Positions 49,684 through 59,734 of a DNA stretch of 64,000 bases are shown here, piece by piece (the first letter of the stretch is position 1; each line of letters starts with the position of its first letter). This DNA is from Nitzschia sp. pyKryTriq1 (taxonomy: Eukaryota > Bacillariophyta > Bacillariophyceae > Bacillariales > Bacillariaceae). The stretch spans positions 744,001 through 808,000 of the forward strand of contig OY101129.1 in NCBI GenBank assembly GCA_956465555.1. The letters are read 5' to 3'. The notes under the pieces were generated by a model that searched no databases, was not told the DNA's origin, and was given only the letters and a program-made list of their open reading frames with translations. Made by a program: the position numbers and the translations under genes.

Positions 49684-51573
49684 TCAACTGTCGATGACGG
49701 CCCCAAGCATCTCGCCGAGATACCGACGGGGTGTACTGGCATTTTCTTTGGTATTGGTGTCCAGTTTCTGTTGGGTGTTCCCTGGCTCGAGCCGAGCATT
49801 TTCTGCAAGCTTATCCTGCAACAGCTGGGCAACATGCGGGCTGCTGAGCAACCCATGACCAAGAGCCTCGATCTGATCCGGATTGTACCCCTCCGGAACT
49901 GCGAAAATTGGCTTCATGGTCGATTGGGTCTCTAAAACCCGCTGAATTGGAACCATCGAATCACTGAAGAGAATTCCGTTGCACGAAAAGCCCTTGAAAT
50001 TCACTCTTGCAAGACGTCTGTCCGTAGCCACAAGTGGAAGTCTGGCAAGGATCTCCTCAATTGTAGTAGTCTCCTGAATATAGGGAACCTGGACAATCTC
50101 GAAGATTTTCTTCGATGGATCCATCATTAGGATTAAGCACTTGGCTGATGTTTCTGTCTTGCGTCTTTCCGTCTGCTCGATACTTTTAACGATGCGAGCA
50201 ACCATAGCTACCAGATGTTTCTTCTTGCCCGTGAAACCCCTTTCCAGGTTAAACTCAATCGGCAAATGAATCGACCCTGAAAGGCTAGAAAGGTCCGATG
50301 GGGCTGCGGACAGATCTTCTGAATCGATGCGTCTGAGTTGACGATGCGCTATTTCGAACACAGGAGGGCGATTGCTGGAAACTTGGCTTGGGTTTCTTTG
50401 TGTATTCTCCTGAAAAGCAAACGACAGTTTGGATACTCGAGGGTGTGCTTCAGTATTCTTGTTAATGTTTGATTCCGGTTGATGTACGAGCTGGGTGCCA
50501 TTAGGAAGTGCCGCTCCTTCCAGTTCCTTCCGCAACAAATCAACCATATACTGCTCATCCTCTTCCGCATCGAGAAGTCGCCTCTTATCTCTGGAAGATA
50601 GTGATTTGTTCTCGAGAGATGCTATATCTAGCAATTCTTTGTCAAGTACTCGTGACGCATTTTCAAACATTTCTTGCGCCAAAAGAAGACTCTCGTCAGT
50701 GGTATCCATATTGGAGGAATCGGAAGCCAAGTCGATGCTTTGAAACATCGGCACCGGCTTCTGAGAGGGGATATGCTCCTCTTCGTCCGTATCGGACATG
50801 TTGGATGAATCCTCGGTAGAAGAATTCTTCGTCTTTTCCTGGAGTCGTTGAAAAAGAGTTCCAGGCGTTGTCATTTTGTGGGCCTGGTTTTGCACGTCCC
50901 CCTGTTCCTTTTGGATTGATGACTTTCCAATGAAGAGTGCGCCGAGTTGGAGAATGGGCGTATCATTATCGGCTGCTGAGAGTCTCATCTTTTTGGCTAC
51001 AGGCATACCTGAACCTTTGTCATCTGAACGTCGTGTATGTTCGAGTATAGGAGTATTTTCGACACTGTCGTCTGCAAGCCTAGCCCACGACTTCTGCTTT
51101 GTTGGAAGCCATCCTCCTTTCCACCACGTCTTTCTCTTTCGCAGGAATCGGGTGGAACTCGATACAAACCCTTCACAACTCGTATTTACACGAGCCCAGA
51201 GTTCAAAATCGGATTTCATATTATTAGCCCTTCGTGGTGAGTCAGCTGATTCCGAAACGAGCGAAACGCAAGGCGAGTTTTGAACTGTAGACGAAGTCTG
51301 GCTTTGGGTGCCATCGACGGCGCGGTTGTTGTTGCTGGCTTGTTGTGTTAACGGCTCATGGGAGTTAACAACATCATTTTCATTGGTTGAGCACTTCAAG
51401 TACGTGAGACAAGTATAATCGAGGACATATCTCAGTCGAAGATCCTTCTTTAACTTACCAACCAGCCACCACAGTGGGATGGCCTGGGTGCCCGGAGGTC
51501 CAACATCGCTGGATAGGAGATAGGTATGTTTAGGTGAAATATTAATAATAAAATGTTGGTTCTTCTCTCCCAC
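49684..51573 (-). CDS. Unknown protein with conserved-looking C-terminal domain
   Basis: A single-exon gene of 629 residues. The N-terminus (MGEKNQHFIINISPKHTYLL) is followed by a long polar, Ser/Thr/Asp-rich region to about residue 430, including a basic patch (TRFLRKRKTWWKGGWLPTKQK). Residues about 450-600 look folded: SIHLPIEFNLERG, KCLILMMDPSKKIFEIVQVP, TTIEEILARLPLVATDRRLA and NPDQIEALGHGLLSSPHVAQ. The strand, helix and strand order around DPSKKIFEIVQVPY suggests a small ubiquitin-like fold, but this is inference. The C-terminus is disordered. I know no function for it. Confidence 0.6.
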   Translation of the reverse strand: MGEKNQHFIINISPKHTYLLSSDVGPPGTQAIPLWWLVGKLKKDLRLRYVLDYTCLTYLKCSTNENDVVNSHEPLTQQASNNNRAVDGTQSQTSSTVQNSPCVSLVSESADSPRRANNMKSDFELWARVNTSCEGFVSSSTRFLRKRKTWWKGGWLPTKQKSWARLADDSVENTPILEHTRRSDDKGSGMPVAKKMRLSAADNDTPILQLGALFIGKSSIQKEQGDVQNQAHKMTTPGTLFQRLQEKTKNSSTEDSSNMSDTDEEEHIPSQKPVPMFQSIDLASDSSNMDTTDESLLLAQEMFENASRVLDKELLDIASLENKSLSSRDKRRLLDAEEDEQYMVDLLRKELEGAALPNGTQLVHQPESNINKNTEAHPRVSKLSFAFQENTQRNPSQVSSNRPPVFEIAHRQLRRIDSEDLSAAPSDLSSLSGSIHLPIEFNLERGFTGKKKHLVAMVARIVKSIEQTERRKTETSAKCLILMMDPSKKIFEIVQVPYIQETTTIEEILARLPLVATDRRLARVNFKGFSCNGILFSDSMVPIQRVLETQSTMKPIFAVPEGYNPDQIEALGHGLLSSPHVAQLLQDKLAENARLEPGNTQQKLDTNTKENASTPRRYLGEMLGAVIDS

Positions 51574-52260
51574 GGCATTGGCTGGGAGAGGAACTTTCTT
51601 TCGAAAGATTGCCGTTCAGTCACCAGTCGTTCTAAAATAATTTTCTTCTGCCATTGTGGGTCGCCGATTTTGGCATCTCGTCATATCTTGTAAAGCTTAG
51701 ATGAGAAAGCGGTATTTCATTGCAGATTCCCTTTGTAATTTTGGTGACGGACTCGTCTTTACGTGACCCTCGACGAAAACCATGGTGGGGCTTATTCTAG
51801 AGATTTATATAAGTATTCAACAATGAATATCAGGAATTAATCGGAGTGCGAGACGGCAGGAGATTTGCCTTCTTTCTTTTTCGACGGCCGGCGGCGTTGA
51901 GCCGGAATTTTTGTCAACTGCCCAACCGTCGCCCGGTACACTACTTGGAAAATTGTGTTGACTAAAATGATTTTATTGTCCGACACGTTCGACCATAAGC
52001 TGCGTCGTCATTCGTCATGACATCTCAAGGTCCACCCAAAACGGATGCGTGGACAAGAAGCCAATTTTGATTGGCTCAGACAGTGTCGCACCTTGACAGC
52101 GGCCGAGACGAAGATCGGTGTCACTTTTTGGTTGACGACCCGCCGCCGAGACGACGACGCTTTGCATTCTCAGTTCGCACATTGTTTCTTCCTCCGAGGG
52201 ATTGTAAAACCAAACAAGTACCAAGCTTTCCCAACCAAACGGCAAATATTATAACCGACC
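51574..52260. promoter_or_regulatory. Divergent spacer upstream of the carrier gene
   Basis: About 690 bp between the divergent starts at 51573 and 52261. No gene is supported. The sequence around 52130-52160 (CCGCCGAGACGACGACG) is GC-rich, and AAATATTATAACC precedes the carrier ATG. Confidence 0.45.
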
Positions 52261-53421
52261 ATGTCAAGCAAGGAAGAAGTTAAGAAGAAAAACCCGCTTA
52301 TGCATCTCATTGCGGGAGGAGCCGCGGGTCTCGTGGAGTCCTCGGTTTGTCACCCATTGGATACGATCAAAACTCGAATGCAACTCCGAAAGAACGCTGT
52401 CGCTGTCGATACGACCAAAATCAGGAATTCCCTGGTTGAACCAGCTTTGCGCATCAAGCATAGTCTCCAGGAACCCTTCGCTCGACCAGAGCCTTCCCTC
52501 AGTGGAGCTGGCGATGCTGTGTTGTCGAAGGCACATGTCCACGAGCCTGGTTTCGTCGGCAGGGCAGCGACCGCCGATTTCGCTGCTGGTCACGCCAAAG
52601 TGATCATCCAACCGACAAGTCGTGGCACGGTCCAGGCGTCGATGGGACCATTTGGTACCGCCAAGCGCATCGTTCAACGCGAGGGATTCTTCGCTCTCTA
52701 CAAGGGGTTGACTGCCGTTTACTTCGGCATCGTGCCCAAGATGGCGATACGCTTCGTTAGCTTTGAGCAGTACAAAGATCTTCTCGCGGATCACACGTCA
52801 CTTGGAAGGAGTACGACTGCCACGTTCACTGCAGGTCTTGCTTCTGGATTGACAGAGGCGATTCTTGTTGTCACGCCTGCGGAAGTCTGCAAGATCCGGA
52901 TGCAATCGCAGTACCACTCTATGGTTGATCCGGCCCAAATGCAGCACCGAAAATACAAGAATGTCATCCAGACTGCCTTTACAATCGTGCGTGAAGAAGG
53001 TTTTGGTGCACTTTATAAGGGTGTCATCCCGACGATGCTGCGCCAAGGATGCAATCAAGCGGTTAATTTTACAATGTACAACCTGATGAAAAAGGAAGTC
53101 ATGAAGCATCAGCAAACAACAGAGCTTGCTTCGTGGCAATCTCTTATGATCGGAGGTCTTAGTGGAGGCATGGGTCCGATTGTTAATAACCCGTTGGATG
53201 TCGTCAAGACTCGTTTGCAGAAACAGGTCGTACACGAAGGCAAAACACCAAAGTATACTGGCTTGATGCAGGCATGCGTAGTCGTCGCAAAGGAAGAAGG
53301 AGTATTGGCTCTTTGGAAAGGTATTACACCTCGTTTGCTTCGGATTATGCCAGGACAAGCCATTACATTTATGACCTACGAATTTGTGAGTGGAAAGATC
53401 ACGGCATGGAAATTACTTTAG
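52261..53421 (+). CDS. Mitochondrial carrier, succinate/fumarate (Sfc1/Acr1) type
   Basis: A single-exon gene of 386 residues. The family swaps dicarboxylates across the inner mitochondrial membrane. The three carrier motifs are visible: CHPLDTIKTRMQ (repeat 1), VVTPAEVCKIRMQSQYHS (repeat 2) and NNPLDVVKTRLQKQ (repeat 3). KNPLMHLIAGGAAGLVESSV, FFALYKGLTAVYFGIVPKMA, IRFVSFEQYKDLL and LYKGVIPTMLRQGCNQAVNF are close to yeast Sfc1. An insertion of about 75 residues (about 45-115) lengthens the matrix loop of repeat 1 relative to normal carriers. It has no introns. The substrate is inferred from the Sfc1-like motifs. Confidence 0.87.
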   Translation: MSSKEEVKKKNPLMHLIAGGAAGLVESSVCHPLDTIKTRMQLRKNAVAVDTTKIRNSLVEPALRIKHSLQEPFARPEPSLSGAGDAVLSKAHVHEPGFVGRAATADFAAGHAKVIIQPTSRGTVQASMGPFGTAKRIVQREGFFALYKGLTAVYFGIVPKMAIRFVSFEQYKDLLADHTSLGRSTTATFTAGLASGLTEAILVVTPAEVCKIRMQSQYHSMVDPAQMQHRKYKNVIQTAFTIVREEGFGALYKGVIPTMLRQGCNQAVNFTMYNLMKKEVMKHQQTTELASWQSLMIGGLSGGMGPIVNNPLDVVKTRLQKQVVHEGKTPKYTGLMQACVVVAKEEGVLALWKGITPRLLRIMPGQAITFMTYEFVSGKITAWKLL

Positions 53422-53632
53422 AGAGGTGAAGAAAGACTAATACCAGAACGCCGATTTCCAGATTTCTAGTATTTAGCAATCGAGTTATTTTAAAATGAAT
53501 GTAAAGCAAGCTTATCGAAGAATTAGGGTTATGCTTCAATACTTTGACAAATGGATGAAAGTCTACGATATAGGATGCTGCAGGTACCTGTCCTTGTCAT
53601 TCTAGTTTCAAGAAAGGAAAAAGAAATTAATC

Positions 53633-53703
53633 TGCGCGGTCCGGGAATCGAACCCGGGGCCCAACGATGGCAACGTTGGATTTTACCACTAAACCAACTG
53701 CGC
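53633..53703 (-). tRNA. trnG-GCC: tRNA-Gly(GCC), copy 1
   Basis: 71 nt on the minus strand, from GCGCAGTTGGTTTAGTGG to discriminator A. The anticodon stem CAACG/CGTTG holds the loop TTGCCAT, giving GCC. The T arm is CCGGG-TTCGAAT-CCCGG and the internal pol III boxes are visible. The acceptor stem has an A5-C68 mismatch. A TTTTT run (minus strand CTTTTTCC) lies just downstream. Confidence 0.95.
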
Positions 53704-54177
53704 GTATCGTAAAACGGCGAGAAAAGCAGTCCACATACCGTGGCACAAAACGTACTTTCAACGTACAGACAGTAGTCTTCACCGTAGAACGGTCATGAAA
53801 ATGCAAGCTTCATTACTACTTGTACTAGAAAGTCTCTACTATGGATATTTCGAGGTATGCGCTGCATTGGACCTCTACTCTCTAGAAAGGCATGGTGAAG
53901 TACAGCTAGCATGGCCTTTAGCTGCTCTACTACTAGCGCCAGCACTAGTACCACTCCTCATTTGTTGCTGTCAACTACTAGTAAAACAAGAGACAACTAA
54001 GCCTCGTAACATTTCCAGTTACAACGACGACTCATCCAACAATCTCCACCCAAATAATCTTGTGGAGTCCTTCTCGTCCACCAGGTGTAGGTAGATATGA
54101 TATCGCTGCTCTGCTGCTTGGTGACTGCCCAACTATTACTGCAACGAGGATGGACCGTGAGGAAAAAAGAGATTTAC

Positions 54178-54248
54178 TGCGCGGTCCGGGAATCGAACCC
54201 GGGGCCCAACGATGGCAACGTTGGATTTTACCACTAAACCAACTGCGC
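54178..54248 (-). tRNA. trnG-GCC: tRNA-Gly(GCC), copy 2
   Basis: It is identical over all 71 nt to copy 1, 545 bp away, including the A5-C68 acceptor mismatch. The flanks differ apart from a base or so. A TTTTTT terminator-type run (minus strand CTCTTTTTTCC) lies downstream. Confidence 0.95.
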
Positions 54249-54472
54249 TTGTTACATCCAACTACGTAAGAAAATACAATACCTTAATAAATATTCCATT
54301 TTGGTACAGCGCGCAGCGTGACTCACGACGCGTGGCATCAGGGGTAAATAAGATTCTTATTTACCCCTTGGCGTTTGGCATAGTAAATAATGAGATCGGT
54401 TCAGTCAAACGGGGTGTGAGTCAGTCAGTCGTTGATGATGAAAAGGTGGTGCGTGGTGGTCCAAATTGCGCC

Positions 54473-54513
54473 TCATCATCATCATCATCATCACCATCAC
54501 CATCACCATCACC
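54473..54513. repeat. TCA/CCA triplet microsatellite
   Basis: A run of TCA repeats passes into CACCAT repeats, followed by TATCATCGC. It is in the likely promoter or leader of the ADCK gene. Confidence 0.85.
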
Positions 54514-54607
54514 ATATCATCGCGAAAGAATTGAAAAAAGCAAGTTCAGTTGCGCTACCATTTTCGATCATTTCCATCTTCATTCCGTACAACAACAGCA
54601 ACACACC

Positions 54608-57526
54608 ATGAGAATCTTGCAAGGTGCGATCTTTTTACTTGCGGCAACAGAGGCCCTAGCGTTTGCCCCGGTGCAACACAAGTCGCTGAAGTATTCGAGT
54701 CAGCAGGAAACGAGGGCATCGACTTCTTTACAACTCCAAGCAAGTGATGTGACGAATGGGCTCAAGGGCGCCTTCGCGGTGGTGGACGATAAGCTGAAAA
54801 TGGTGGTTTCAAGCTTGGACAATGTGAATACTGCCATCAATGAAGAGAGTAGGGAGCTTCTCAGGGCGTTTTTGAGCAAAATCCAGACAGTGTTGGAGGG
54901 AGAAACGGCCCTTCAGCAAGAATTCATGAAATTTGTGACGGCAATCTCACAACAGATCGACCAGTGGTTGCTCACTCAAAATCCTGCGGTCGAGGCAGTA
55001 TTCAAGCAAACTCTTGGTCGACTATCTGCCGTTACCCTGAATACGCCTGAAGCGATTGGTATTACAACAATCGTCACATATTTCGTGGTATCGAGCGTTC
55101 TTACATGGGGTGAGGCTCCGCCGCCGTCCAAGCCCTATCCTTTGCAGCGGTATGATCCAGTCGCGGCTCAAGCATATTTCGATAGTAGACCTGCTGAAGC
55201 TGTAGCACGGGCATTGCAAATCGCAATCAAATCACTGGGATTTGGCTTGTCGTTCTTGCAGGATCAAATCAGGTACGTACGATGCGGTGACGTGGTGAAG
55301 AAGCGGCGTGCGAGTATTTGGCAGCCAATGGTTCTGAATTTTCCATTCGTTTTATTGTAGCGGAAGAACGGAAGAAAAGGATGAGCAGCGTGGTAATGAA
55401 TTGGCTCAGCTGCTGACAGAACTCGGCCCTACGTTTATCAAAATAGGTCAATCCTTGTCAATACGAACCGATTTGTTGAGCCCAGGATATGTGCGTGGTC
55501 TGTCGTCTCTGCAAGACAAGGTGCCCTCATTTGACAGCAAAACGGCAAAAGATATCTTGGAAGAGGAGTGGGGGCAGTCGGTCACATCGGTCTTGAGCAC
55601 AATCAGTGATGAACCAGTCGCAGCGGCATCGTTGGGCCAAGTTTATAAAGCTACCATGCGAGACGGTAGAGAAGTGGCGGTGAAAGTACAGCGCCCGAAT
55701 ATTATGAATCAGATTGCGTTGGACATGCACTTGCTTCACGAGTTTGCACCTTTCGCAAAACGGACGTTCAATCTCAATACTGATACTGTCGGTACAGTTG
55801 ACGCGTGGGGAAGTGGATTTGTCGATGAGCTGGACTACATTCAGGAGGCTGAGAATGGAAAGTATTTCATGTCGAGGATTCAAGACACGCCGCTCAAAGA
55901 CGTTGTTTTAGCCCCTGCCGTTATAGACGAGCTTACCACACCCAAGGTTCTGGTGACGGAATGGATTGATGGTGAGCGCCTGGACAAGAGTAGCAACGAA
56001 GATATCAATATCCTGTGCAGTATTTGCATGAACACCTACCTGACTATGTTGCTTGAGCTTGGAGTCTTGCATTGGTAAGTGGAGGAAATCGTCAAAAGCC
56101 AATGACATTCACTAGTTTTCGATCCTCACATTTTATTCCTTTCTTCAGTGACCCCCACCCTGGTAACTTGCTACGAACTCCTGACGGAAAGCTGTGTATT
56201 CTAGACTGGGGAATGGTAACACGTTTGCCGCCCGAGCTGCAGCTTACTTTGATTGAACACATGGCCCATTTGACATCGGCAGACTACGAAGAGATCCCTC
56301 GCGACCTGTTGCTCCTTGGTTTCATCCCCCCAAATAGGGCTGATGCGATTAAGGATAGTGGCGTCGTTGAACTCCTCGCTGATATCTACAGCCAATGGAC
56401 TGCCGGAGGAGGAGCTGCCGCAATCAATGTCAACCAAGTGATTAACAATCTACAAGACCTCACGGCAGAAAAGGGCAATATCTTCCAGATCCCGCCCTAC
56501 TTTGCCTACATTGCCAAATCATTTTCGGTGTTGGAAGGCATCGGACTGTCGAATGATCCAAAGTACAGTATTATCAACGAATGCTTGCCGTATGTCAGCA
56601 ACCGACTCCTCACGGACAAGGCAAGGATGGGCCCTGCCCTTTCGACATTCATCTTTGGACCGAATAAGAACAACCTCGAAACGAGAATCGTCGAATATGA
56701 TAGGGTGGAGCAACTGGTAACGGGGTTTGGAAGCTTTTCGACTTCCGCCTCGGGTGCGTTACTCGGAAAAGAGGGACTTTCTCGAACTCAGAAGTTAGAT
56801 GCGGCCGCCGACCAGGTTTTGGACATTATTATTACGGAAGACGAAACTCCTTTGCAAGAAATTTTGCTTGAGCAACTAGCCAAGATTGCATCTGCTGGAT
56901 CTCGGTCACTCTGGACCCAGGCCAGAGAAAGGTCTGGCACACTCCCGAATGGCAGAACTCTTTTGGGTACCATTGTGGATCCTCTGGGTCTCTTTGAATC
57001 TTCGCCGCTGGTCAATTCCTGTGACCAAGACGAAAAGACCGTGGAGACGACGAGAAAGCTCGTGTCACTGATGAGCAAGGAACTAGGCGAAGCGGAGGGT
57101 GAGTCGGATCTTTCCGATCTGAATCGAGACGAAGTACTAGAACTTGCATCCATCTTGGGACGCAAGGTGTGGGATCGCCGGGTGGCCTTGTTCCGAACTG
57201 GCAATCGGTTTGCGAAAAAGCTTTTGGAAGTAACCGCCAATAGACTGGACGCCGGGGACCGAATAGTTCGTGCTGGACGCGCCGAAGCCATCGATCCACC
57301 AGAAAAGGAAATGCTACGAGAAGCTATCAAGGAAGAAATTGTAATAGAGGCTATTGAGGCGGAAAAGAAGAGGGAGGAAACGAAAATGCTACGAGAAGCT
57401 ATCAAAGATGAAATCATAATAAATGCTTATGAGGCGGAGGAGACCAGGCAACCATCCCGCCGGCTCAGCGCAGCAAGAAGTCGCTTAGATCTTTTGGAAA
57501 AAGAAGACGCGGGCATGATTCTCTAG
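54608..57526 (+). CDS. Plastid-targeted ADCK/UbiB (ABC1K) atypical kinase
   Basis: Three exons (54608..55272, 55361..56074, 56149..57526) encode 918 residues; introns are 55273..55360 (GTACGT...TGTAG) and 56075..56148 (GTAAGT...TTCAG). ABC1 kinases act on prenyl-quinone metabolism in plastids and mitochondria. The signal peptide ends ALAFAP, a textbook diatom plastid site. Motifs are TELGPTFIKIGQSLSIRTDLL (KxGQ, about residues 240-260), the Ala-rich loop AAASLGQVYKA, VAVKVQRP (Lys), HCDPHPGN (restored across intron 2, about residues 459-466), and ILDWGM in place of DFG. After the kinase domain, about 300 residues of helical tail end in a tandem repeat, MLREAIKEEIVIEAIEAE and MLREAIKDEIIINAYEAE. 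The ATG chosen begins the signal peptide; upstream open frame is not coding. Confidence 0.9.
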
Positions 57527-57882
57527 AAGAGACTATCTCTGGAACATATAACTGGAATATATACATTAGACAATACAACTCGCGACTACTACTAGTAGCC
57601 TCTTTCTACGAGTAGAGTCTGTTCTTACTTCTATCTCTCTCTAGCTTTAGAGGGCAGTCTCCGTACTCACTCGCGAGTCGTCCTATCGGTTTTTCTGGTG
57701 AGCCCTTCCCCAAGAACCAAAGCCATCAAACATCTGCACTTTATGGGGGGTGGGGAGGACGGAGGACTCGATCGCAAACATCTCACTCAGCATGTTCTCA
57801 TAGGATAACCAAGCCTATCCGGAGCTCAACGCGCCGGAACTTAGTACTCTAGAGGATGATGCTGACATCCTTCTCCTTCTCC
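57527..57882. other. Convergent 3' spacer
   Basis: About 356 bp between the ADCK and sulfotransferase stops. CTACTACTAGTAG and CTAGAG-type repeats occur at 57585-57650. No gene is seen. Confidence 0.45.
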
Positions 57883-58977
57883 TCATGTTGCTGTGGCACC
57901 ACCACGAGGAGAATGAGAAAAACGTGTCGTTGCCCACTGATAAAGCTGCACGTCATATGCGTTCACTTCTGCAAGAGTCTGGAGAACGTCGTCTGAGATC
58001 TTGTGGGGACGTCGTCGTCCCCTGTTTACTACTTTGTTGCTGTCAAAGTTGATGGAGGAAAGACCAAATCGCTGAGAAATATCACGGGCGCAAGTTTTGA
58101 GATCGTTGATAAAACAGACGAAATCAAAAGTCTCTATCCAGGCCTGGGCTTCTTCAATGACTTGCTGGAACCGTGCCGAATCATTCCGAGGGAGATTGCC
58201 CTGCACCAAGTAGGTCTCAATGTCATACTGATTCCAGGTGGGACCGTACGCCGACATTTGCCGAACCATATCATTCTCATACTGGTACCAAGATTTACAC
58301 GTGTGGTTCCAACAAGCCGGCCATTCGGGGGTCTTGTGCTTGTGGTAGTAAAATGCCGAGATAACCCGCTGGATTGGTTCTCGAAGAATCGTTAGCTTGT
58401 GACAGTTTTCCGTTCGCGTCTGCTTCTCGAATAGAGGTGTAAAGTGACCAGCATGAATCACATGTTTGGTGTAGTAGTTCCCAGCAGGTGGTATTGTGGG
58501 TTTGACGTGTTCCTCACCATACCAACCCGAGTATCTCCAATGCATTTGCCTTGCAATCTCATTTAGGGTTGCATTTAGGGTTGAACCACCCGTCTTGGGT
58601 ATGTGATAGACAACCATACAATCCCCCTTCGCCGCCGCAGTCTCGTTCCGAACGATTGCTGCTGCTGGCGGTGAGGAAAAACAACTTGTTTTGGTCTTCA
58701 CTTGCTCCTCCTTCTCCTTGTTGTTCTGCCCCCATTCTTCTTGGTCTTGCAATTGTGGACGGACAGTCTTCGATGAGAAGCCCCCGAATTCCACCAAGGT
58801 GGGGAAGAGTTGTAATTGAGCATAGCAGCATACCCAAACAAAAATTGCCATGACAGAAAACGTACACAAGGCCAGCACGCCCGGCCTCCTCCTCCTTCTT
58901 CTCCTCCTGCTGCTGCTGGAGTGTAAAGCAATGGCGTCGTCACTGTCGTCCTCGAGGAGGCTTTTTAAGTAAGTCAT
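57883..58977 (-). CDS. Golgi-type carbohydrate sulfotransferase
   Basis: A single-exon gene of 364 residues. It has a short cytosolic tail with an eight-Arg run, one TM at about 32-52 (GVLALCTFSVMAIFVWVC), a stem, then a PAPS-dependent sulfotransferase domain. The 5'-phosphosulfate loop is VYHIPKTGGSTLNATL (about residues 123-138). The 3'-phosphate motif is LTILREPIQRVISAFYYHKH (about 192-211). NDLKTCARDISQRFGLSS and a final helix follow. This layout matches heparan/dermatan 2-O and 6-O sulfotransferase-like families. The acceptor glycan is unknown; diatoms make sulfated polysaccharides. Confidence 0.85.
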   Translation of the reverse strand: MTYLKSLLEDDSDDAIALHSSSSRRRRRRRRPGVLALCTFSVMAIFVWVCCYAQLQLFPTLVEFGGFSSKTVRPQLQDQEEWGQNNKEKEEQVKTKTSCFSSPPAAAIVRNETAAAKGDCMVVYHIPKTGGSTLNATLNEIARQMHWRYSGWYGEEHVKPTIPPAGNYYTKHVIHAGHFTPLFEKQTRTENCHKLTILREPIQRVISAFYYHKHKTPEWPACWNHTCKSWYQYENDMVRQMSAYGPTWNQYDIETYLVQGNLPRNDSARFQQVIEEAQAWIETFDFVCFINDLKTCARDISQRFGLSSINFDSNKVVNRGRRRPHKISDDVLQTLAEVNAYDVQLYQWATTRFSHSPRGGATAT

Positions 58978-59734
58978 GGTTGAATGTGTCTAAAACTGCA
59001 GTCTCAGAGTGGCAGCTCTAGTAGAGATGCTAGTAGGTATGTCAACTACCTGCTGGTTGGTTGATATCTGAGCTTAAAACGTCGGTCGCGAGATGCGAGA
59101 TGGACGCGACTTTTGCTTTGACCTAACTACGGCATACCTGTAGACTCTTATTAGACTCTACGAGTAGTAGAGAGAGAGTCCATTGAACATGGTAGACTAG
59201 AGTCTACTTGTACATTTTTTTGTTCTACATCAGTAGCTCATCTCGCCTCTCGCTTATTTGATTTCTATCATGTGTGTCGGTAGCCGCCCGGCTTGGAAAA
59301 ATAATGAAAATACCCGCACGCAGTTGTTAGTCCAAAACGTACCGGTACAAGTTACCAGTACTTGTAGCCGTTGCGGGGGGTACCCCCTGCTTGGTAGAAA
59401 ATTACCCCTTAGTGATATTGTCCGACTCGAGTTGCATATATCTGTTCAAAATTATTAATATTTGGATATTTCAATTTCACTTCCTCAAATAAGGGGTCAC
59501 AGGAGCCTGCCGATCTCATCTCGGCATCAACGCATAAAAATAAAACATCATCAACATGTGCTGCGATGTTGTTGTTGTTGGTACTGTACAGAAAATTTTT
59601 GTCATTGTGTCTCTTTCTTCGCATTCTTCAACGTCCCGAGGATATTGAAGCTCGGGGTTCTTCTTCGTACTCTACTGTAGTAGCAGAGCAGAGTATTTTG
59701 GGAATCATTGGGCGTCAAGAAACAGGGAACGACA
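58978..59734. promoter_or_regulatory. Divergent spacer with GTAC elements
   Basis: About 757 bp between divergent starts. CGTACCGGTACAAG and CCAGTACTTGTAG (59338-59365) and a 12-bp palindrome GGGGGTACCCCC (59376-59387) are present, with CTAGAGTC repeats near 59150-59205. No gene is supported. Confidence 0.5.

Larger units (their letters stand above)
53422..54607. other. Spacer holding the two tRNA-Gly genes
   Basis: Outside the tRNAs I see no supported gene. A plus-strand 99-residue frame at 53795-54094 is Leu-rich but lies between the tRNAs and has no family features. A TCA/CAC microsatellite lies at 54473-54513, about 95 bp upstream of the kinase start. Confidence 0.5.

Noticed and set aside
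53795-54094. 99-residue hydrophobic frame between the tRNA genes
   Set aside because: Leu-rich without a signal or family motif, and the DNA is CTAC/TAGT repeat-like as in other spacers.
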